64,000 nucleotides of DNA from an uncultured Pelagibacteraceae bacterium (GCA_902570695.1 CACFZE010000004.1:38989-102988); one strand, 5' to 3'; positions 10,206-21,410 are shown, counted from the stretch's first letter. Made by a program: numbers and translations. Notes: a model not told the origin generated them from the sequence alone.

Positions 10206-11012
10206 ATGAAAATTTTATTTTTAGGTGATATAGTTGGAGACGCAGGCTTTAAATCAGTAAAAAAAAACTTGCCAAATATAGTCTCAAAAAAAGGTATAGA
10301 TTTTGTTTGTGTTAACGGTGAAAATGCAGCCAGTGAAGGTGTGGGTCTAACTGAAAATATTGCTAATGAACTTTTTAATATAGGTGTAGATGTAATTACA
10401 ACAGGCAATCATGTTTGGGATCAAAAAGAAATTTATGAATATATAAAAACTGAAAAAAAATTATTAAGACCAATAAATATGAGTGGAAATTTACCTGGTA
10501 AAGGTTTCTCCATATTCAATTCAAAAAAAAATCTAAAAGTTGGTGTGCTAAATCTTATGGGTAACGTTTTTATGAAAAAGTGTGATGATGTTTTTAAAAT
10601 TGCTACTGAATTTATTGCAGAAAAAAAAAAATCAAAAGATTATGATTTTTTAATAGTGGATTTTCATGGAGAAATAACAAGTGAAAAAATGGCTATAGGT
10701 AATCTATTTGATGGATATGCAACTTTAGTTGTAGGTACGCATACGCATGTGCCAACAAATGATGCAAGAGTCCTTAAAAATGGAACTAGCTATATTACTG
10801 ATGCTGGAATGTGTGGTGACTATGACTCGGTAATTGGTATGAATGCACAAAATTCAATTAACAGATTTCTAAAAAAAGAAGCTGTAAAACATTTTCCTGC
10901 CAATGGAGAAGCATCTCTAAGTGGGGTAGTTGTAGATTGCGATGTAAGAAATGGGCTAGCAAAAAATATAGAAAGTTTCATTTTTGGTGGGAGTTTAAAT
11001 AACGTAAATTAA
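10206..11012 (+). CDS. ymdB: YmdB-type metallophosphoesterase (TIGR00282 family)
   Basis: MKILFLGDIVGDAG, VNGENAA, GVDVITTGNHVWD, DFHGEITSEK, GTHTHVPTNDA. Confidence 0.9.
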   Translation: MKILFLGDIVGDAGFKSVKKNLPNIVSKKGIDFVCVNGENAASEGVGLTENIANELFNIGVDVITTGNHVWDQKEIYEYIKTEKKLLRPINMSGNLPGKGFSIFNSKKNLKVGVLNLMGNVFMKKCDDVFKIATEFIAEKKKSKDYDFLIVDFHGEITSEKMAIGNLFDGYATLVVGTHTHVPTNDARVLKNGTSYITDAGMCGDYDSVIGMNAQNSINRFLKKEAVKHFPANGEASLSGVVVDCDVRNGLAKNIESFIFGGSLNNVN

Positions 11013-11014
11013 TT

Positions 11015-11737
11015 ATGGCTGGACACTCACATTGGGCGGGTATTAAACATAAAAAAGGCAAAGCTGACAAACAGAGATCAAAAATTTTTTCTAAACTCTC
11101 TAGAGAAATCACTGTAGCTGCAAAACTAGGAGATAAGAATCCCGATATGAATTCGAGATTAAGATCAGCAATACAAGCAGCCAGATCAGCTAACATGCCA
11201 AAAGAAAATATTGAGAGAGCAATTGAAAAGTCTTCTAACAATGATCAATCAAATTTTGAAAATATTAGGTATGAAGGTTTTGGACCTAGCAAATCTGCTG
11301 TAATAGTTGAAGCATTGACTGATAATAAAAATAGAACTGCTTCTAATATAAGAACAATATTTTCGAAAAATAACGGTTCTTTAGGAACCCAGGGTTCTGC
11401 ATCACATAATTTTCAAAGATTGGGTGTAATTAAAATAGATAAAAATGAAATTGAACAAGATAAAATTTTTGAATTGGCAATCGAGTCGGGTGCAAATGAT
11501 TGTATATCTCGTGATGAATTTCATGAAGTGCATACGGATATCGATGAAATATATGAAGTAAAAAAAAAATTTGAAAAAGTTATTGCAAATTTTCTTTCTA
11601 CCGAAATCGAGTGGCTACCCATAAATAAGGTATCTCTTAAAGGTGAAGAAAATCAAAATATGGTAAAATTTTTAGAAACTCTTGACGATGAGGATGATGT
11701 ACAAAATGTTTATACAAATGTTAACTTTGAAGATTAA
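11015..11737 (+). CDS. yebC: YebC/PmpR family transcriptional/translational regulator
   Basis: MAGHSHWAGIKHKKGKADKQRSKIFSKLSREI; NIRYEGFGP. Confidence 0.95.
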   Translation: MAGHSHWAGIKHKKGKADKQRSKIFSKLSREITVAAKLGDKNPDMNSRLRSAIQAARSANMPKENIERAIEKSSNNDQSNFENIRYEGFGPSKSAVIVEALTDNKNRTASNIRTIFSKNNGSLGTQGSASHNFQRLGVIKIDKNEIEQDKIFELAIESGANDCISRDEFHEVHTDIDEIYEVKKKFEKVIANFLSTEIEWLPINKVSLKGEENQNMVKFLETLDDEDDVQNVYTNVNFED

Positions 11738-12235
11738 ATGATTATTGTTGGAATTGATCCAGGAATAGCAGGTGCTATCTGTTTTTTTTCTAGTGGGAAT
11801 GTTATTGATGTAATCGATATGCCTACAATGGCTGAAGGAAAAAAAAATAAAAAACAAGTTAATGGTAGGCAAATTTATAATGAAATATTGCTAATAAAAA
11901 ATAAATTTAAGAATGAAAAAATGAGTGTAATAGTCGAACAAGTTTCTGCTATGCCAGGACAAGGTGTAACAAGCATGTTTAATTTTGGACAATCATTTGG
12001 AGTAATTAAAGGCATATGTTCTGCAATGGAGCTTCCAATTTTTTATGTTAGACCAGCAAAATGGAAAAAACATTTTAATTTGATTAATTCTGAAAAAGAT
12101 GCCAGTCGAACTAAAGTAATAGATATGTTTCCTAGAATTTCTAATAAGTTATCAAGAAAAAAAGATAATAATAAAGCAGATGCTATTTTAATTGCTCAGT
12201 ATTTTGAAAACACAAGAGAAAACAACGATAACTAG
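11738..12235 (+). CDS. RuvC-like Holliday junction endonuclease, phage-type sequence
   Basis: GIDPGIAGAICFF, VIVEQVSAMPGQGVTSMFNFGQSFGVIKG, PAKWKKHFNL, KKDNNKADAILIAQYF; RuvC-fold acidic motifs in a pattern I associate with phage RuvC-like proteins. Confidence 0.75.
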   Translation: MIIVGIDPGIAGAICFFSSGNVIDVIDMPTMAEGKKNKKQVNGRQIYNEILLIKNKFKNEKMSVIVEQVSAMPGQGVTSMFNFGQSFGVIKGICSAMELPIFYVRPAKWKKHFNLINSEKDASRTKVIDMFPRISNKLSRKKDNNKADAILIAQYFENTRENNDN

Positions 12236-12291
12236 ACTATTAGAGTTTTTTGAAGACAAATTAATGACATATTTTAATGGGAAACGATTGA

Positions 12292-12966
12292 ATGGAAGCA
12301 GATATTGCAACGCAAAGTTTAGGTTTAGCAAGTAACACAGATTTTTCTTTAATTAGTTTATTTTTACGTGCGGATATTATTGTCAAGTCAGTAATCATAA
12401 TATTAATTGTAAGTTCTATTTATTCATGGGCAATAATATTTGAAAAAATAAGAATGTTTAGAAAAATTAATAAAAGCGCAGAGGAATTTGAAGAGAAATT
12501 CTGGAAATCAAAGTCTGCTGAAACATTTTATAACAGTCTGCCTTCAAATATTGAGGATCCTATGGCAAAATTATTTAAAAGTTCTATGCAAACAGTTATA
12601 AAAACTAGATCAAAATCAAATTTATCTGAGAGACTATCTAGTGTTTTAGAAGTAAATATTGAAAAACAAATGGTAGCAGTTGAAAAGTATAATAGTTTTT
12701 TGGCAACTGTTGGATCGACAGCTCCATTTATAGGATTGTTTGGAACTGTTTGGGGAATTATGAATTCATTTCAATCGATTGCAATTTCAAGAAACACTAG
12801 CCTTGCAATAGTTGCACCAGGTATTGCTGAAGCCTTATTTGCAACCGCACTTGGATTATTAGCAGCAATTCCTGCTGTAATTGCGTATAATAAATTTAAT
12901 TCAGACTCTAGAAAATACTCACAAAAATTAGAAAATTTTTCAAAAAGATTTTTATCAATTATTTAA
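12292..12966 (+). CDS. tolQ: Tol-Pal system proton channel TolQ
   Basis: Three TM segments; FLATVGSTAPFIGLFGTVWGIMNSF...APGIAEALFATALGLLAAIPAV. Confidence 0.95.
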   Translation: MEADIATQSLGLASNTDFSLISLFLRADIIVKSVIIILIVSSIYSWAIIFEKIRMFRKINKSAEEFEEKFWKSKSAETFYNSLPSNIEDPMAKLFKSSMQTVIKTRSKSNLSERLSSVLEVNIEKQMVAVEKYNSFLATVGSTAPFIGLFGTVWGIMNSFQSIAISRNTSLAIVAPGIAEALFATALGLLAAIPAVIAYNKFNSDSRKYSQKLENFSKRFLSII

Positions 12967-13383
12967 ATGGGATTTAAGCTCAAAAGTTCAAAAAACGATC
13001 CAATGAGTGAAATTAATGTAACACCATTTGTTGATGTAATGTTGGTTTTGCTAATTATATTCATGGTCACTGCACCATTGCTTACAGTTGGAGTTCAGGT
13101 AGATCTGCCAGAAACTTCTGCTGATACACTTCCTGAGGAAAATGAACCATTAACTTTAACAATTAATTCTAAAGGTGAAATTTTTATTCAGGAAACAAAA
13201 GTTGAGTTTAACAATTTGATTGTAAAAATATTGGCAGTGTCAAATAATAGAACTGATACAAGAATTTATGTTAGGGGAGACAAAGCTATTAACTATGGAA
13301 GGGTTCTTGAAATTATGGGAATGCTTTCAGGGTCCGGATTTACAAAAGTTGCTTTAATATCTGAGCCGAATAAAGAGAGATAG
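12967..13383 (+). CDS. tolR: TolR/ExbD
   Basis: MSEINVTPFVDVMLVLLIIFMVTAPLLTVGVQVDLPE. Confidence 0.95.
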   Translation: MGFKLKSSKNDPMSEINVTPFVDVMLVLLIIFMVTAPLLTVGVQVDLPETSADTLPEENEPLTLTINSKGEIFIQETKVEFNNLIVKILAVSNNRTDTRIYVRGDKAINYGRVLEIMGMLSGSGFTKVALISEPNKER

Positions 13384-13388
13384 AGGTT

Positions 13389-14357
13389 ATGTATCGAGGT
13401 CTTTTAATCTCATCTGGATTTCATATTGCTATTGTTATGGTGAGTATTTTGGCTTTACCATTTGTTGCAAAAAAACCTCTGGATATTCCACCTCTTATCT
13501 CTGTTGAGCTTATTCAAATAGCTGAAAAGACAAATATTCCTTTCGCGCCAAAAGCATCAAAAATAATTGAGAAGGCAAAAAAAGAAAATGAAAAGCTTTT
13601 GTCCGAACAGGCTCCTCCTAAAAAAGTAAAAAAAGATGAAAAAAAAGAAGTTCAGACAGATAAAAAAAAAAATGAAATTTCTAAGGTTGCATCAAAAAAA
13701 ACACCAACCAGTGAAAATAAAATAGAAAAGTTAAAAAAAGAAAAATTAAATGCTGTACCTATGCCAGATGAGGATAAACAAAAAATTCAACCTAAAGAAG
13801 AAAAAAAGCAGAAACCTTCAAAAGAAATTAATGACGAAAACATCAAAAAAATAGTTCAAACTAAAAAACCTATTTTAGATGAAAAAAAAGTTAAACAAGT
13901 TTCTGAATTTGAAAAAAAAGAAAAATTAGATTTAAATGAAATTGCAGCTTTAATTGATAAAAAAAAGGAAAATTTAGCAGAAACAAAAAAAGAAGTTGAT
14001 AAGATTTCTCAATCAACTGATGAGACTATGGATTATTCAAAATTAACCCTAAGTGAAGAGGATGCATTAAAGGCCCAAATATTTACATGCTGGAGTGTTC
14101 CTATAGGTTTGCCATTTAGTGAAGATTTATTAGTTAGAGTTAAACTCCAATTAAAGCCAGACGGAACAATTGAAAAACTTGAAATGTTAGATCATGCAAA
14201 AATGAACACACCTGGTAAAGAAAAATTTAGAACACTAGCAGATAGTGTAAGACGAGCTATTCAGTTGTGTAATCCATTAAAAGTTCCCACAAGTGGTTAT
14301 GAAAGATGGAAAAATATGATTTTAAATTTTGACGCTCGTGATATGCTTGGAGGATAA
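13389..14357 (+). CDS. tolA: TolA-like protein
   Basis: N-terminal TM helix, long Lys/Glu-rich low-complexity region, TolA-like C-terminal domain (CWSVPIGLP...[17 protein letters not shown]); between tolR and tolB. Confidence 0.85.
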   Translation: MYRGLLISSGFHIAIVMVSILALPFVAKKPLDIPPLISVELIQIAEKTNIPFAPKASKIIEKAKKENEKLLSEQAPPKKVKKDEKKEVQTDKKKNEISKVASKKTPTSENKIEKLKKEKLNAVPMPDEDKQKIQPKEEKKQKPSKEINDENIKKIVQTKKPILDEKKVKQVSEFEKKEKLDLNEIAALIDKKKENLAETKKEVDKISQSTDETMDYSKLTLSEEDALKAQIFTCWSVPIGLPFSEDLLVRVKLQLKPDGTIEKLEMLDHAKMNTPGKEKFRTLADSVRRAIQLCNPLKVPTSGYERWKNMILNFDARDMLGG

Positions 14358-15703
14358 TGATTAGAATAATTAATATATTTTTTATTATATTTTTTTTATT
14401 GTCATCTAAGGCTTATTCATTAATAGAGATTGATATAACAAGGGGTAATTTAGATCCTTTACCAATTGCAGTTTCTCCATTGTTTCAAGATGACAATTCA
14501 AAAAGAAATTCAATTAATGAACTTAAAATTGAAAATGTTGGATCTGAGATTTCATTAGTTGTGGAAAATAATTTGAAAATTTCAGGTTTATTTAATCCTC
14601 TTAGTAAAGAAGCATTTTTACAAAAGCCAGATATTGCTCATTTAAAACCAAGATTTGAGGATTGGGCATTGATTAAAGCTCAAGCTTTAATTACAGGCAA
14701 AGTAACAATTGAGGACAAAAAATTAAAAGTTGAATTTAGACTATGGGATATTTTAGCCGGAAGAGAAATGATGGCTTTAGCATTTACAACCGTTCCAGGT
14801 AATTGGAGGAGAGTTGGACATATAATTTCTGATAAAGTTTATGAAAGATTAACCGGAGAAAAAGGATATTTTGATACCAGAATTATTTATGTATCTGAAG
14901 AAGGACCTAAGACTGCAAGAGTTAAGAAGTTGGCTATTATGGATCAAGATGGTTTTAACACAAAATATTTAACACTAGGAAATGAATTAGTTTTAACTCC
15001 TCGATTTAATCCGACAAGTCAAATGGTGACTTACCTATCTTATTTTAAAAATCTACCAAGGGTATATTTATTAGATATTGAAACTGGTACCCAAGAAGTA
15101 GTTGGTGATTTTCCGGGAATGACATTTGCTCCACGATTTTCACCAGATGGAAAAAAAATTATTATGAGTTTTGCAAAAGATGGAAACTCAGATATTTATA
15201 CAATGGATTTGGAAAATAGAATTGTTGAAAGAATAACTAATCATCCATCAATTGATACATCGCCTTCTTACTCACCTGATAATCGATTTATAACATTTAA
15301 TTCTGATAGAAGTGGATTTCAACAAATCTATGTAATGAAATCTGATGGTTCAAATGTAAAAAGAATTTCATTTGGCAAAGGATTGTATGGCACGCCTGTA
15401 TGGTCTCCAAGAGGTGATTTAATTGCGTTTACAAAACTACATAAAGGAAAATTTTATATCGGTGTTATGCGAACCGATGGTTCTGGGGAAAGATTATTGA
15501 CTGAAAATTACTATCAAGAAGCTCCTTCTTGGTCTCCAAATGGAAGAGTGTTAATTTTTTATAGAGAGACCAAATCTAACGATAAAGGTGAAGGATTTAG
15601 TGCCAAGTTATGGTCTATAGATCTTACAGGTTATAATGAAAGGCAAGTTCAAACAGAGACAGATGCCTCTGACCCATCTTGGTCGTCTTTATTAAGTAAT
15701 TAG
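14357..15703 (+). CDS. tolB: Tol-Pal system beta-propeller TolB
   Basis: Signal peptide, [27 protein letters not shown], repeated SPDG/DIYTMDL propeller motifs. Confidence 0.95.
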   Translation: MIRIINIFFIIFFLLSSKAYSLIEIDITRGNLDPLPIAVSPLFQDDNSKRNSINELKIENVGSEISLVVENNLKISGLFNPLSKEAFLQKPDIAHLKPRFEDWALIKAQALITGKVTIEDKKLKVEFRLWDILAGREMMALAFTTVPGNWRRVGHIISDKVYERLTGEKGYFDTRIIYVSEEGPKTARVKKLAIMDQDGFNTKYLTLGNELVLTPRFNPTSQMVTYLSYFKNLPRVYLLDIETGTQEVVGDFPGMTFAPRFSPDGKKIIMSFAKDGNSDIYTMDLENRIVERITNHPSIDTSPSYSPDNRFITFNSDRSGFQQIYVMKSDGSNVKRISFGKGLYGTPVWSPRGDLIAFTKLHKGKFYIGVMRTDGSGERLLTENYYQEAPSWSPNGRVLIFYRETKSNDKGEGFSAKLWSIDLTGYNERQVQTETDASDPSWSSLLSN

Positions 15704-15802
15704 GGCTTTTTTATTAATTTTTAATATAAATTAAGTTGATTTTTATGCTTGAAACATCTAATTAGTTGTGAAAAAGTTCTAATAAATTATTAAGGAGCAT
15801 TA

Positions 15803-16291
15803 ATGAATTTTAGCAAATCATTTAGAAATACTTTTCTAGTTATATTATTAAGTTTAATCGTATCGGCTTGTGCTACGAAAAAAACCACTACGACAGTTGA
15901 GGGTCAAATGCAAGGTGATGTCTACACAGGAACTGATACAGTTAAATATTTAGCTGACGGTGTTCCGGACAGAGTATTTTTTGCGACAAACGAATCTATT
16001 TTAACAACTAAATCAAGAGACACATTAAGAAAACAAGCAAATTGGTTAAGAGAAAATTCTAGCATCAATGTTGTAGTCGAAGGTCATGCCGATGAAAGAG
16101 GAACAAGAGAATATAACTTGGCATTAGGCGAAAGAAGAGCAAATGCTGCCAAAGATTATCTGATCACTTATGGAATATCCGCTGATAGAATTTCAGTGAT
16201 AAGTTATGGAAAAGAAAGACCAGTTGACTCAGGTTCAAATCCGCTTTCTTGGTCTAAGAATAGAAGATCTGTAACTGTAAAAGCTAATTAA
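15803..16291 (+). CDS. pal: Peptidoglycan-associated lipoprotein Pal
   Basis: Lipobox LIVSACA, OmpA C-terminal NVVVEGHADERGTREYNLALGERRA. Confidence 0.95.
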   Translation: MNFSKSFRNTFLVILLSLIVSACATKKTTTTVEGQMQGDVYTGTDTVKYLADGVPDRVFFATNESILTTKSRDTLRKQANWLRENSSINVVVEGHADERGTREYNLALGERRANAAKDYLITYGISADRISVISYGKERPVDSGSNPLSWSKNRRSVTVKAN

Positions 16292-16309
16292 AGCTATTTT
16301 AAATATTTA

Positions 16310-16352
16310 AAGACCCTGAAATTATTATAAATAATTTAAGGGTCTTTTTTTT
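16310..16352 (+). terminator. Rho-independent terminator after pal
   Basis: AAGACCCT ... AGGGTCTT inverted repeat with extended AT-rich stem (AAATTATT/AATAATTT), followed by a T-run. Confidence 0.85.
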
Positions 16353-16380
16353 GCCATCATTATAATTAAAGAGTAATTTA

Positions 16381-17385
16381 ATGTTTAAAAAGTTTATTAA
16401 TATTTTTATTTATATAATTTCTATTTTTTTTATTACATTTAGCTCAGGTTCTGAGGAATTAAATATGAGAGAAATCTTAGAAATTATTCAAAAAGATCTT
16501 AGAACATTGGAAAGAGCAGTTTATTCAGAGTCATTTCAGAAAAAAACTGGAGCAGAAACCTCTTTGTCAAATAAAGAAACAGAAGATGTCTTGACAAGAC
16601 ATTTGTTAAAATTATCTGAAATAGAAAAACAATTTCAAAATTTGACTAACAAATTTGAGGAAATTAATTTTAAAGTAGACAAATTATCGTCTAGAATGTC
16701 CAAAACACAAGCTGATAACCAATTAAGATTTCAAGATTTAGAAAACAATTCTAGCCTTGTTCAAAAAAATGAAATTAATGAACAAAATTTATTAACAAAT
16801 GAAAATTCAGAGACAAATCTAGCCAGCAAGAAAATTATGCCAGGCACATCTCAACCTCAAGATTTAGGAACAATATCTTATAAAGATATGACAGACACAA
16901 GTGAGACACAAGCAATTAAATCTGTTGAGACAACTAAAACTGTTTTAACAGAAAATTTTATTAGTGAGGAAAAAATTTTACCTGACGTATCTCCATTAGA
17001 ACAATATGAATTTGCAACAAGTTTTTTAAAAGTTGGAGATTATAATATGGCAGAAAGAGCGTTTAGAGAATTTGTGGACACAAATCCAGATAATGACCTT
17101 TCTGGAAATGCACAATATTGGTATGCAGAGACTTTTAGAATAAGACAGCTTTATACAGATGCAGCATCTGCTTATTTAGAAGGTTATCAAAAATATCCAA
17201 AGAGTGAAAAAGCACCTATTAACCTTTTGAAGCTTGGTGTATCTTTAGTTCAAATAGGAGAGAAAGATCAGGGTTGCTTGATGATAGCTGGTGTTAAAAA
17301 ACAGTATCCAAATGCTACTCAATCAGTTCTTCAAAAAGCTAAATATGAAGAGAAAAAGTTTGAGTGTAACAAAGAAAACTCTTAA
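16381..17385 (+). CDS. cpoB: Tol-Pal accessory protein CpoB/YbgF
   Basis: Signal sequence, coiled coil, TPR region (YEFATSFLKVGDYNMAERAFREFVDTNPDNDLSGNAQYWYAET). Confidence 0.9.
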   Translation: MFKKFINIFIYIISIFFITFSSGSEELNMREILEIIQKDLRTLERAVYSESFQKKTGAETSLSNKETEDVLTRHLLKLSEIEKQFQNLTNKFEEINFKVDKLSSRMSKTQADNQLRFQDLENNSSLVQKNEINEQNLLTNENSETNLASKKIMPGTSQPQDLGTISYKDMTDTSETQAIKSVETTKTVLTENFISEEKILPDVSPLEQYEFATSFLKVGDYNMAERAFREFVDTNPDNDLSGNAQYWYAETFRIRQLYTDAASAYLEGYQKYPKSEKAPINLLKLGVSLVQIGEKDQGCLMIAGVKKQYPNATQSVLQKAKYEEKKFECNKENS

Positions 17386-18397
17386 TTTTTACCTAACAAA
17401 ATTAAAGGATCCCCAGGTAAGAAAATTATATAACCTATTTTCAAATAATCTCGCATCTATGGATTTGACCAATAAAAAGATTATGGTTGGGGTATCTGGT
17501 GGTGCTGACAGCTTAGCTGTTTTATTTTTCTCTCAGTGCTATGCTTTAAAACATCACACTAAATTGTACCCTGTAATAATAGATCATAAACTAAGAAAAG
17601 AATCTACAATCGAAGCTAAAAACTTAAAGTATAAACTTAAACAAAACTTTAAAATTAATTGTAAAATTCTCTCAAAAAAAATTGTTAAAATTAATAAGAA
17701 TATACAGTCTTATGCAAGAGACTTAAGATATGATTTATTTTTTGAAGAGTGCAATAAACAAAAAATAGACTATCTTATATTAGGCCATCATAAAGATGAT
17801 CTAATTGAAAATTTTTTTATAAGATTTCTGAGAGGCTCTGGTTTAAAAGGACTTGTTTCTTTTGAAAAAAAAGTGGTAATTTATAATGGAATTAATGTTA
17901 TTAGACCATTTCTATCTACTTCAAAAAAAAATCTACTTAAAATAAATAAAAAAACTTTTGGATTTTTTATAGATGATCCCACAAATAATGATGATAAATT
18001 TTTAAGGAGTAGAATTAGAAAACTTATAATAAATTTAGATAAAGAAGGTCTAAAGTTTAATAAATTCTATTTAACTTTAAAAAATTTGTCAAAAAGTGAT
18101 CAAGTAATCGAATTTTATGTTGATAAAAATATTTTAGAAAACTCAAAGTATTTTGTGAAAGATAAGAAAATAATATTAAACCAATCCTTTTTTAATAATC
18201 CTGACGAAATTATTTTGAGAAGTATTATGCAAGTAATTAAACGCATTAGTTGGAAAAAAAACTATCCAAGAGGAAAAAAGGTGAATAGTCTTATAGATTC
18301 TATAAAGTTTTCAAACAAAAACGTAAAATTGACACTTTCTGGATGTATTATCGAAAAAATTCAAGATTCGGTGATTATTTACCCAGAAAAACGATAA
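17345..18397 (+). CDS. tilS: tRNA(Ile)-lysidine synthetase
   Basis: MVGVSGGADSLAVLFF PP-loop, LGHHKDDLIENFFIRFLRGSGLKGL. Start uncertain (ORF opens at 17291; candidate ATGs at 17345 and 17459); overlaps the cpoB 3' end. Confidence 0.88.
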   Translation: MKRKSLSVTKKTLNFYLTKLKDPQVRKLYNLFSNNLASMDLTNKKIMVGVSGGADSLAVLFFSQCYALKHHTKLYPVIIDHKLRKESTIEAKNLKYKLKQNFKINCKILSKKIVKINKNIQSYARDLRYDLFFEECNKQKIDYLILGHHKDDLIENFFIRFLRGSGLKGLVSFEKKVVIYNGINVIRPFLSTSKKNLLKINKKTFGFFIDDPTNNDDKFLRSRIRKLIINLDKEGLKFNKFYLTLKNLSKSDQVIEFYVDKNILENSKYFVKDKKIILNQSFFNNPDEIILRSIMQVIKRISWKKNYPRGKKVNSLIDSIKFSNKNVKLTLSGCIIEKIQDSVIIYPEKR

Positions 18398-18418
18398 TTT
18401 TTTTGTTAAATGATCAAA

Positions 18419-18446
18419 TTGACACTTGTTAATTTACTAATAATTC
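18419..18446 (+). promoter_or_regulatory. Candidate sigma70-type promoter for ftsH
   Basis: TTGACA (18419-18424), 16-nt spacer, TAATTC (18441-18446), just upstream of ftsH start at 18462. Confidence 0.45.
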
Positions 18447-18461
18447 TTAATTTAATGCTCT

Positions 18462-20354
18462 ATGAATTTTAAAAACTTAGCCATGTGGGGAATAATCGTT
18501 GTTTTAACGATTGGTCTTTATAATATGTTTAAGAACCCACAAGGTTCGATTTCACAAAAAAATAAAATTATTTTCTCAGAATTCTTAACCGAAGTCGATA
18601 ATGGAAGAGTAGTTAAAGTAGAGATACAAGGAAAAAATATAAAAGGTGTATTATCAAATGGAAACCAATTTACCACTTATGCACCTGAGGACCCGAACTT
18701 AATTCAGAAACTAAGCGATAAAGGTGTTAGCATCTCCGCTAGTCCATTAGAGGAAAAAATGCCTTCATTATTAGGAATACTTCTTTCATGGTTCCCAATG
18801 CTTTTATTGATTGCCGTATGGATTTTCTTTATGAGACAAATGCAAGGAGGAAAAGGTGGAGCCATGGGCTTTGGAAGATCGAAAGCAAAAATGATGAATG
18901 AAGTAAAAGGAAAAGTTACTTTTAATGACGTTGCTGGCGTTGAGGAAGCTAAAGAGGAAGTAGAAGAAGTAGTTGAATTTTTAAAAGATCCAAGAAAGTT
19001 TAGCAGATTAGGTGGTAAGATACCAAGAGGTTGTTTGCTAGTAGGCCCCCCAGGAACTGGTAAGACTTTATTGGCAAGAGCGATTGCTGGTGAAGCTGGA
19101 GTTCCTTTTTTCACTATATCTGGATCAGATTTCGTTGAAATGTTTGTTGGTGTTGGAGCTTCGAGAGTTAGAGATATGTTTGAACAAGGTAAAAAACATT
19201 CTCCGTGTATAATATTCATTGATGAGATTGATGCGGTAGGAAGAAGCAGAGGAGCAGGTCTTGGTGGAGGAAATGATGAAAGAGAGCAAACGCTTAATCA
19301 GTTATTAGTTGAGATGGATGGTTTTGATACTAATGAAGGTGTAATTATTATTGCCGCAACTAATAGACCAGATGTATTAGATCCAGCTCTTTTAAGACCA
19401 GGAAGATTTGACAGACAGGTTGTTGTCTCTAATCCAGATCTAATCGGTAGAGAGAAAATTTTAAAAGTACATGCAAAGAAAATATCAATGGCACCCGATG
19501 TTAATCTAAGAACAGTAGCTAGAGGAACACCTGGATTTTCTGGTGCAGATTTAGCAAATCTTGTAAACGAGGCAGCATTGCTAGCTGCAAGAAAAAACAA
19601 AAGAATTGTGACGTATCAAGAATTTGAGGAAGCTAAAGATAAAGTAATGATGGGGTCTGAAAGAAGATCTATGGTAATGTCAGAGGAAGAGAAAAAATTA
19701 ACTGCTTACCATGAAGCTGGACATGCAATTGTAACAATAAATGAAAAAGCCGCTTATCCTATACATAAAGCAACAATAATACCAAGAGGAAGAGCCCTTG
19801 GAATGGTTATGCAATTACCTGAAAGGGATGAAGTTTCTCAAACAAGAGAACAACTTCATGCACAAATGGCCATAGCAATGGGCGGAAGAGTTGCGGAAGA
19901 AATAATTTTTGGAGATGACAAAGTAACTACTGGAGCATCAAGCGATATTGAACAGGCAACTAAAAGAGCACGAGCCATGGTTATGAGAGCTGGATTAAGT
20001 AAAGAAATGGGACCAGTTGCTTATGGTGAAAACGAAGAAGAAGTATTTTTAGGAAGGTCTGTTGCAAGACAGCAAAACATGTCTGAGGAAACAGCTAGAA
20101 AAGTTGATAGCGAAATTAGAAAATTTGTTGATATGGGTTACGAGAGAGCAAGAAAAGTATTGACTGAAAAAATTGATGATCTGCATAAACTAGCAAAAGC
20201 CTTACTTACTTACGAAACTTTAACAGGTGCTGAAATTGAAGATTTAATAAATAAAAATATATATCCTAAGAATAAAGAAGATCTCAAAGTTGAAGATGAC
20301 GATCAAAGCTCAGCACTTGGTTCAATGGGCCTAAAACCAAAGATAGTGCACTAA
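18462..20354 (+). CDS. ftsH: ATP-dependent zinc metalloprotease FtsH
   Basis: [26 protein letters not shown] region, HEAGH zinc site. Confidence 0.98.
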   Translation: MNFKNLAMWGIIVVLTIGLYNMFKNPQGSISQKNKIIFSEFLTEVDNGRVVKVEIQGKNIKGVLSNGNQFTTYAPEDPNLIQKLSDKGVSISASPLEEKMPSLLGILLSWFPMLLLIAVWIFFMRQMQGGKGGAMGFGRSKAKMMNEVKGKVTFNDVAGVEEAKEEVEEVVEFLKDPRKFSRLGGKIPRGCLLVGPPGTGKTLLARAIAGEAGVPFFTISGSDFVEMFVGVGASRVRDMFEQGKKHSPCIIFIDEIDAVGRSRGAGLGGGNDEREQTLNQLLVEMDGFDTNEGVIIIAATNRPDVLDPALLRPGRFDRQVVVSNPDLIGREKILKVHAKKISMAPDVNLRTVARGTPGFSGADLANLVNEAALLAARKNKRIVTYQEFEEAKDKVMMGSERRSMVMSEEEKKLTAYHEAGHAIVTINEKAAYPIHKATIIPRGRALGMVMQLPERDEVSQTREQLHAQMAIAMGGRVAEEIIFGDDKVTTGASSDIEQATKRARAMVMRAGLSKEMGPVAYGENEEEVFLGRSVARQQNMSEETARKVDSEIRKFVDMGYERARKVLTEKIDDLHKLAKALLTYETLTGAEIEDLINKNIYPKNKEDLKVEDDDQSSALGSMGLKPKIVH

Positions 20355-20360
20355 GCGTTA

Positions 20361-21410
20361 ATGAATAAATATTACACTAGAGCGTGTAATTTTTATTACG
20401 GAACAACATCAAAAACATACATTAAAAAAAAAAAATCTATTCCTCTCAATGGTTACAATCATATTTCTTTTGATAAATTAGAAATCATTGACAGAAAAAA
20501 AAACAAAATAATCAATATTAAAGATATTAGTAAACTTTCAACTAAATTAAAAAAAAAAGTTTATAGAGATTTAAAAAATATAAAAAAAAAGAAAATTTTT
20601 GAACAAATAAATTTATCGGATATCCCTATTTTGATGGGCATAGTTAATTTAACTCCAGATAGTTTCTCAGATGGTGGCAAATATAATAAAAAAAATTTAG
20701 CGTTAAAACATGTAAATAACTTATTATCAAATGGCGCAAAGATAATAGACGTTGGTGGAGAGTCTACAAGACCAGGTGCAAAAGATATTAATCCTAGAAA
20801 AGAATGGGATAGAGTAAAGTTTATCTTAAAAATTTTAAAAAATAAAAAAAGTTTTGTTTCATTAGATACTAGAAAAAGTTTTGTGATGAAGAATGCCTCT
20901 AAAATAAAAGTAGATCTTATAAATGATGTTTCTGGACTAAGTTATGATCCTGAGACTATAAATTATTTAAAAAAAACAAAAAAACCTTTTGTCATTCATC
21001 ACATGAAAGGAACACCAAAAAGTATGCAATTAAAACCATCTTACAATAATGTATTGCTTGATATTTATGATTTCTTTGAAAATAAATTAAAATATTTAAG
21101 AAACGAAGGTATTAAGCATAATAATATTATATTAGATCCAGGTATCGGATTTGGAAAAAATTTGAAACATAATATTACTCTTTTAAAGAATATTTCTATT
21201 TTTCATTCACTAGGCCTTCCTGTAATGTTGGGCTTGTCTAGAAAAAGATTTATTAAGGATATTTCAAGAGAAAATGATACTAAAGAAAGGATTGGTGGAA
21301 CTGTTTCTTCATGTATTCAAGCATACCTTCAAGGAGTTCAAATTCTAAGGGTTCATGATATTAAAGAAATTAATCAAGCATTTAAAGTATTTAAAGAATT
21401 ACAAAACTAA
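20361..21410 (+). CDS. folP: Dihydropteroate synthase
   Basis: LMGIVNLTPDSFSDGG, IIDVGGESTRPGA, SLDTRKSFVM, NDVSGL, HHMKGTP, ILDPGIGFGK. Confidence 0.95.
   Translation: MNKYYTRACNFYYGTTSKTYIKKKKSIPLNGYNHISFDKLEIIDRKKNKIINIKDISKLSTKLKKKVYRDLKNIKKKKIFEQINLSDIPILMGIVNLTPDSFSDGGKYNKKNLALKHVNNLLSNGAKIIDVGGESTRPGAKDINPRKEWDRVKFILKILKNKKSFVSLDTRKSFVMKNASKIKVDLINDVSGLSYDPETINYLKKTKKPFVIHHMKGTPKSMQLKPSYNNVLLDIYDFFENKLKYLRNEGIKHNNIILDPGIGFGKNLKHNITLLKNISIFHSLGLPVMLGLSRKRFIKDISRENDTKERIGGTVSSCIQAYLQGVQILRVHDIKEINQAFKVFKELQN

Noticed and set aside
15704-15802. 99-bp tolB-pal gap as a possible ncRNA
   Set aside because: AT-rich with no stable hairpin; most simply a promoter and leader region for pal.
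18704-19219. 171-aa minus-strand ORF
   Set aside because: Fully antisense to the conserved AAA+ region of ftsH; no recognisable domain; typical shadow ORF.
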